NCBI GenBank assembly: GCA_005893185.1 | Contig: VBOS01000453.1 | Coordinates: 1 to 7,504, forward strand | Direction: 5' to 3' | DNA length: 7,504 nucleotides | Origin: Candidatus Eiseniibacteriota bacterium | GTDB lineage: Bacteria; Eisenbacteria; RBG-16-71-46 | Part shown: in pieces, positions 5,264-7,504 of the stretch | How the letters are laid out: each line of letters opens with the position of its first letter | How positions within the stretch are numbered: the stretch's first letter is position 1 | The notes under the pieces: model-generated | What the model saw: the letters and a program-made list of their open reading frames with translations, nothing else | What the model was told of the DNA's origin: nothing | The model's database searches: none | Translations under genes and position numbers: made by a program

Positions 5264-5293
5264 GGGCCCGGGGCGCCAAGGCACCCCGGGCCC
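5264..5293 (-). terminator. Hairpin downstream of the S9 peptidase gene
   Basis: A perfect 10-bp stem (GGGCCCGGGG at 5264-5273 with CCCCGGGCCC at 5284-5293) and a 10-base loop starts 23 bases after the peptidase stop. There is no T-run after it, as is common in GC-rich genomes, so it may stop transcription weakly or mark the mRNA end. It supports treating the peptidase and ricT as separate units. Confidence 0.55.
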
Positions 5294-5316
5294 GGTCCGT
5301 CACTCCCTGACCCCCG

Positions 5317-7272
5317 CTACTTCATCTGCGCCGCCGCCCCCTTCACCTCGACGAACGCCTCGGACCTCCCGCCCAGGTGCTTGGAGAGGAAGTTCTCGGC
5401 CCGGCCGTAGAAGTCCATCCGGTTCTCGGGACGGGCGAAGCCGTGGCCCTCGTCGCTGTAGACCACGTACTCGACCGGCAGGTTCTTGGCGCGCATCGCG
5501 GCCGCGATCTGGTCCGACTCGCGCACGTTGACGCGCGGGTCGTTCTGGCCCTGGCCGATCAGGAGCGGGGCCTTGATGTCGTCCACGTGGAAGAGCGGCG
5601 AGCACTTGTAGTTGAGGACCGAATCCTTGTCCATCTCACCCATGCGGACGTCGAAGGTCTTACGGATCGTCGCCCAGTAGGGCGGGATCGAGCCCAGCAG
5701 GGTCTTGAGGTTGGACGGTCCCACGATGTCCACGCCGCACTTGTAGACGTCGGGCGTGAACGTGAGCCCCGCGAGCGTCGCGTAGCCGCCGTAGGATCCG
5801 CCCATGATGGCGACGCGCTTGGGATCGGCGATGCCCTGATCGACCGCCCACTTCACGGCGTCGGTCAGGTCGTCCTGCATGGTTCCGCCCCACTGCTTGT
5901 CGCCGAGGTGCAGGAACCGCTTCCCGAAACCGGTCGAGGCGCGGAAGTTGACCTGGAGCGCGGCGTAGCCGCGGTTGGCGAGCCACTGCGCGGTGGGATC
6001 GTAGCCATACACGTCGCGCGCCCACGGGCCGCCGTGCACGTAGAGCACCATCGGCAGGTTCTTGCGCGGCACCCCCACCGGGCATGTGAGGTAGCTCACC
6101 AGCTTCTCGCCGTCGCGAGCGGGGATGACGACCGGCTCGCGCGAACCGAGCTGCGCCTTCTCGAGCGCGGGCTGGTTCACGAACAGGAACGTGGCCTTCT
6201 TGCTCTTACGGTCGAACGCGTAGGTGGCGACCGGCCCGTTGTCGACGGTGTAGGAGACGATCCAGGTGCGGTCGGGGTGATCGCGGCTCACGATCGCGAA
6301 GTCGCCGCTGTGCGCCTTCTTGAGCGCATCGAAATCGGCCGTGAGCGCGGGGTCCAGCACCTTCCACTCGTTGCGCAGGTAATTGAAGCCCACCGCCTCG
6401 ACCTTGTGCGTGACGTCGTTCACCATGATGCCGCCCACGTCGCAGCGCGGGTCGCTCGCGAGAAGCTCCAGCTCCTTGCCGCTGGTGGCGTCGAGCCGGA
6501 CGAGACGCGTCACGTCGGAGCCGAGCGAGGTCTCCACGTAGACCGACTTGCCGTCGGCGGTGAAGTCCACGAAGGAGCCGTTCTCCTCGGCCGAGAGCGT
6601 GATGAGGTCGCGCCACGGGGCGGTCGCGCTGTCGCGCACGCGAATGATCGTGCTCCCGTCGGAGCCCTGCGCCTCCGCCGCGCGGATCACGAAGGCGGCG
6701 TCCGTCCCCCAACCCTGCACGTCGCCGGGGTTCTGGGTGTCGAGCTTCGACTCGCCGGTCGTGAGGTCGATCCGGTGCATGTCGAAGACCGATTTGTCGC
6801 GCTGGTTCAAGCCCACCAGCACCTCGTTGGGGTGATTGCGGTCCACGAGCAGGTTCTGGGCGCGCACCCCTTCGAACGGGGTCAGGTCCTTTACCTGGTT
6901 GCTCGCGAGGTCCACCGAGTAGACGTGGAAGTTCTCGTTGCCACCCACGTCCTGGAGGTAGAGAACGTGCTTGCCGTCCTCGGCCCAGAAATAGGCGCGG
7001 ATGCCGCGCTTGGTGTCGTTCGTGATCATCTTGTCGTCGCTCTTCCCGATCGTGCGCAGCCAGACGTTGAGCACGTTGGTCGAGGAAGGCGCGAGGTACG
7101 TGAGGCGGGTGCCGTCCGGCGAGATGCGGGCCTGGGCCCGGGTCGGGTTGCCGAGGAAGACCTCGCGCGGCACGAGCGGCGGCAGCTCGGAGCGCGCGGG
7201 GAGCGGGGTCAGGGCCGCGCAGGCAGCCGCCGCCAGGATCAGGAGCGAGGGGAAACGATGCGGCGTTCTCAC
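5317..7272 (-). CDS. Secreted S9 family (prolyl oligopeptidase-like) serine peptidase
   Basis: A 651-residue protein. Start GTG at 7272 has GGAGG six bases upstream and opens a clear Sec signal peptide: positive start (VRTPHR), hydrophobic core (LLILAAAACAAL) and a likely cut after LPARS. A longer frame from 7389 is possible but would bury the signal. The N-terminal half resembles the seven-bladed beta-propeller of S9 enzymes, with repeated ISPDG, WAEDGK and FTADGK blade motifs. The C-terminal alpha/beta-hydrolase domain has HGGPW (about 413-417, oxyanion region), GGSYGG with nucleophile S493, GQNDPRV with D578 and DEGHGF with H610, a complete triad. The family cleaves short peptides, as dipeptidyl or acylaminoacyl peptidases do; the propeller restricts entry to small substrates. 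Likely periplasmic or exported, for peptide scavenging. Bounded by its own leader and a hairpin after the stop, so probably transcribed alone. The subfamily is not resolved. Confidence 0.95.
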   Translation of the reverse strand: MRTPHRFPSLLILAAAACAALTPLPARSELPPLVPREVFLGNPTRAQARISPDGTRLTYLAPSSTNVLNVWLRTIGKSDDKMITNDTKRGIRAYFWAEDGKHVLYLQDVGGNENFHVYSVDLASNQVKDLTPFEGVRAQNLLVDRNHPNEVLVGLNQRDKSVFDMHRIDLTTGESKLDTQNPGDVQGWGTDAAFVIRAAEAQGSDGSTIIRVRDSATAPWRDLITLSAEENGSFVDFTADGKSVYVETSLGSDVTRLVRLDATSGKELELLASDPRCDVGGIMVNDVTHKVEAVGFNYLRNEWKVLDPALTADFDALKKAHSGDFAIVSRDHPDRTWIVSYTVDNGPVATYAFDRKSKKATFLFVNQPALEKAQLGSREPVVIPARDGEKLVSYLTCPVGVPRKNLPMVLYVHGGPWARDVYGYDPTAQWLANRGYAALQVNFRASTGFGKRFLHLGDKQWGGTMQDDLTDAVKWAVDQGIADPKRVAIMGGSYGGYATLAGLTFTPDVYKCGVDIVGPSNLKTLLGSIPPYWATIRKTFDVRMGEMDKDSVLNYKCSPLFHVDDIKAPLLIGQGQNDPRVNVRESDQIAAAMRAKNLPVEYVVYSDEGHGFARPENRMDFYGRAENFLSKHLGGRSEAFVEVKGAAAQMK

Positions 7273-7278
7273 AGAGCA

Positions 7279-7283
7279 CCTCC
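7279..7283 (-). promoter_or_regulatory. Ribosome binding site of the S9 peptidase
   Basis: GGAGG six bases before GTG at 7272, the strongest Shine-Dalgarno in the window. It fixes the start just ahead of the signal peptide. Confidence 0.75.
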
Positions 7284-7380
7284 GGTAAGGGTGGGGACAG
7301 GGGCGTCTGAAGCAGGGGAAAGTTATCACATGGGGGGCCCCGCACGCGCCTCCCGCGGGCGTCTCGGGCCGGCGTTCGTA

Positions 7381-7394
7381 GCGTCGCACGACGC
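7381..7394 (-). terminator. Hairpin after the upstream gene
   Basis: GCGTCG and CGACGC form a 6-bp stem with a 2-base loop about 30 bases after the TAG at 7425. No T-run follows. It is a weak candidate for the end of the upstream transcript. Confidence 0.25.
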
Positions 7395-7424
7395 GCCTGG
7401 CGCTCCGAGCGATCGACGATCCGT

Positions 7425-7504
7425 CTACCGGTGGGCGGGAATCGCGACGCCGTGAGTCGCCAGCTCCCGCTCGAGATCGGCCCGCTCACCCGGGTCCGGC
7501 GGGG
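7425..7504 (-). CDS. C-terminal end of an unidentified protein (partial)
   Basis: An open frame enters from the right edge and ends at TAG (7425-7427). The 26 visible codons read …PPDPGERADLERELATHGVAIPAHR, an amphipathic charged helix of the sort often seen at the end of a cytoplasmic protein. The fragment is too short to assign a family. It is followed by a 152-base gap before the peptidase start, which leaves room for a terminator and a promoter. The call rests on codon choice typical of the neighbours and a natural stop; a chance frame cannot be excluded. Confidence 0.4.
   Translation of the reverse strand, partial: PPDPGERADLERELATHGVAIPAHR

Noticed and set aside
5118..5316. A tRNA or other small RNA gene in the ricT leader
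   Set aside because: Several stems, but no cloverleaf, T-loop consensus or CCA-adjacent acceptor could be assembled by eye.
7273..7389. Longer S9 peptidase starting at 7389
   Set aside because: It would put 39 Arg/Pro/Cys-rich residues before the signal peptide. GTG at 7272 has a strong GGAGG.
5377..7455. A 692-codon open frame on the plus strand
   Set aside because: It is antisense to the S9 peptidase. Its residues are the Val/Leu/Arg/His-rich shadow expected opposite a GC3-rich gene, with no recognisable domain, while the minus strand has a signal peptide and a full catalytic triad.

Overview
The window is a stretch of a GC-rich bacterial chromosome. Every convincing gene lies on the minus strand, so transcription runs from high to low coordinates. 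Gene content (ricT, metG, tatD next to each other, GTG starts, very GC-rich third positions, a T. thermophilus-like MetG zinc knuckle) points to a free-living bacterium of a GC-rich phylum. The sequence alone does not fix the phylum.

Layout in transcription order: the last codons of an unidentified gene (7425-7504); a secreted S9 serine peptidase (5317-7272); a 271-base leader with several hairpins (5046-5316); ricT, a PSP1-domain protein (4095-5045); a 239-base gap with palindromic element copy 2 (3856-4094); metG, methionyl-tRNA synthetase, readable only in three frames (2316-3855); a 237-base gap with palindromic element copy 1 (2079-2315); tatD, a metal-dependent DNase (1305-2078); and a polytopic GT-C-like membrane protein that runs off the left edge (1-1253). 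No gene-free stretch exceeds 300 bases.

ricT-metG-tatD is a familiar bacterial neighbourhood, often preceded by holB. Here the gene upstream of ricT is the S9 peptidase instead. The housekeeping trio would normally be tightly packed. In this window both internal gaps are expanded by two copies of the same long inverted repeat. The copies share a 17-bp inner arm and a 50-base asymmetric loop that is 41/50 identical, in the same orientation relative to transcription. Their outer arms differ in sequence, yet each copy stays self-complementary. This paired change is the most notable signal in the window. It suggests a dispersed palindromic family that acts as, or spreads through, a folded single strand.

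The second notable signal is metG. Two separate places lose conserved family residues together with the reading frame: the TGTDEHG region near the N-terminus and part of the C-terminal helical bundle. The gene is either a decayed copy or, at least as likely, the result of collapsed assembly.
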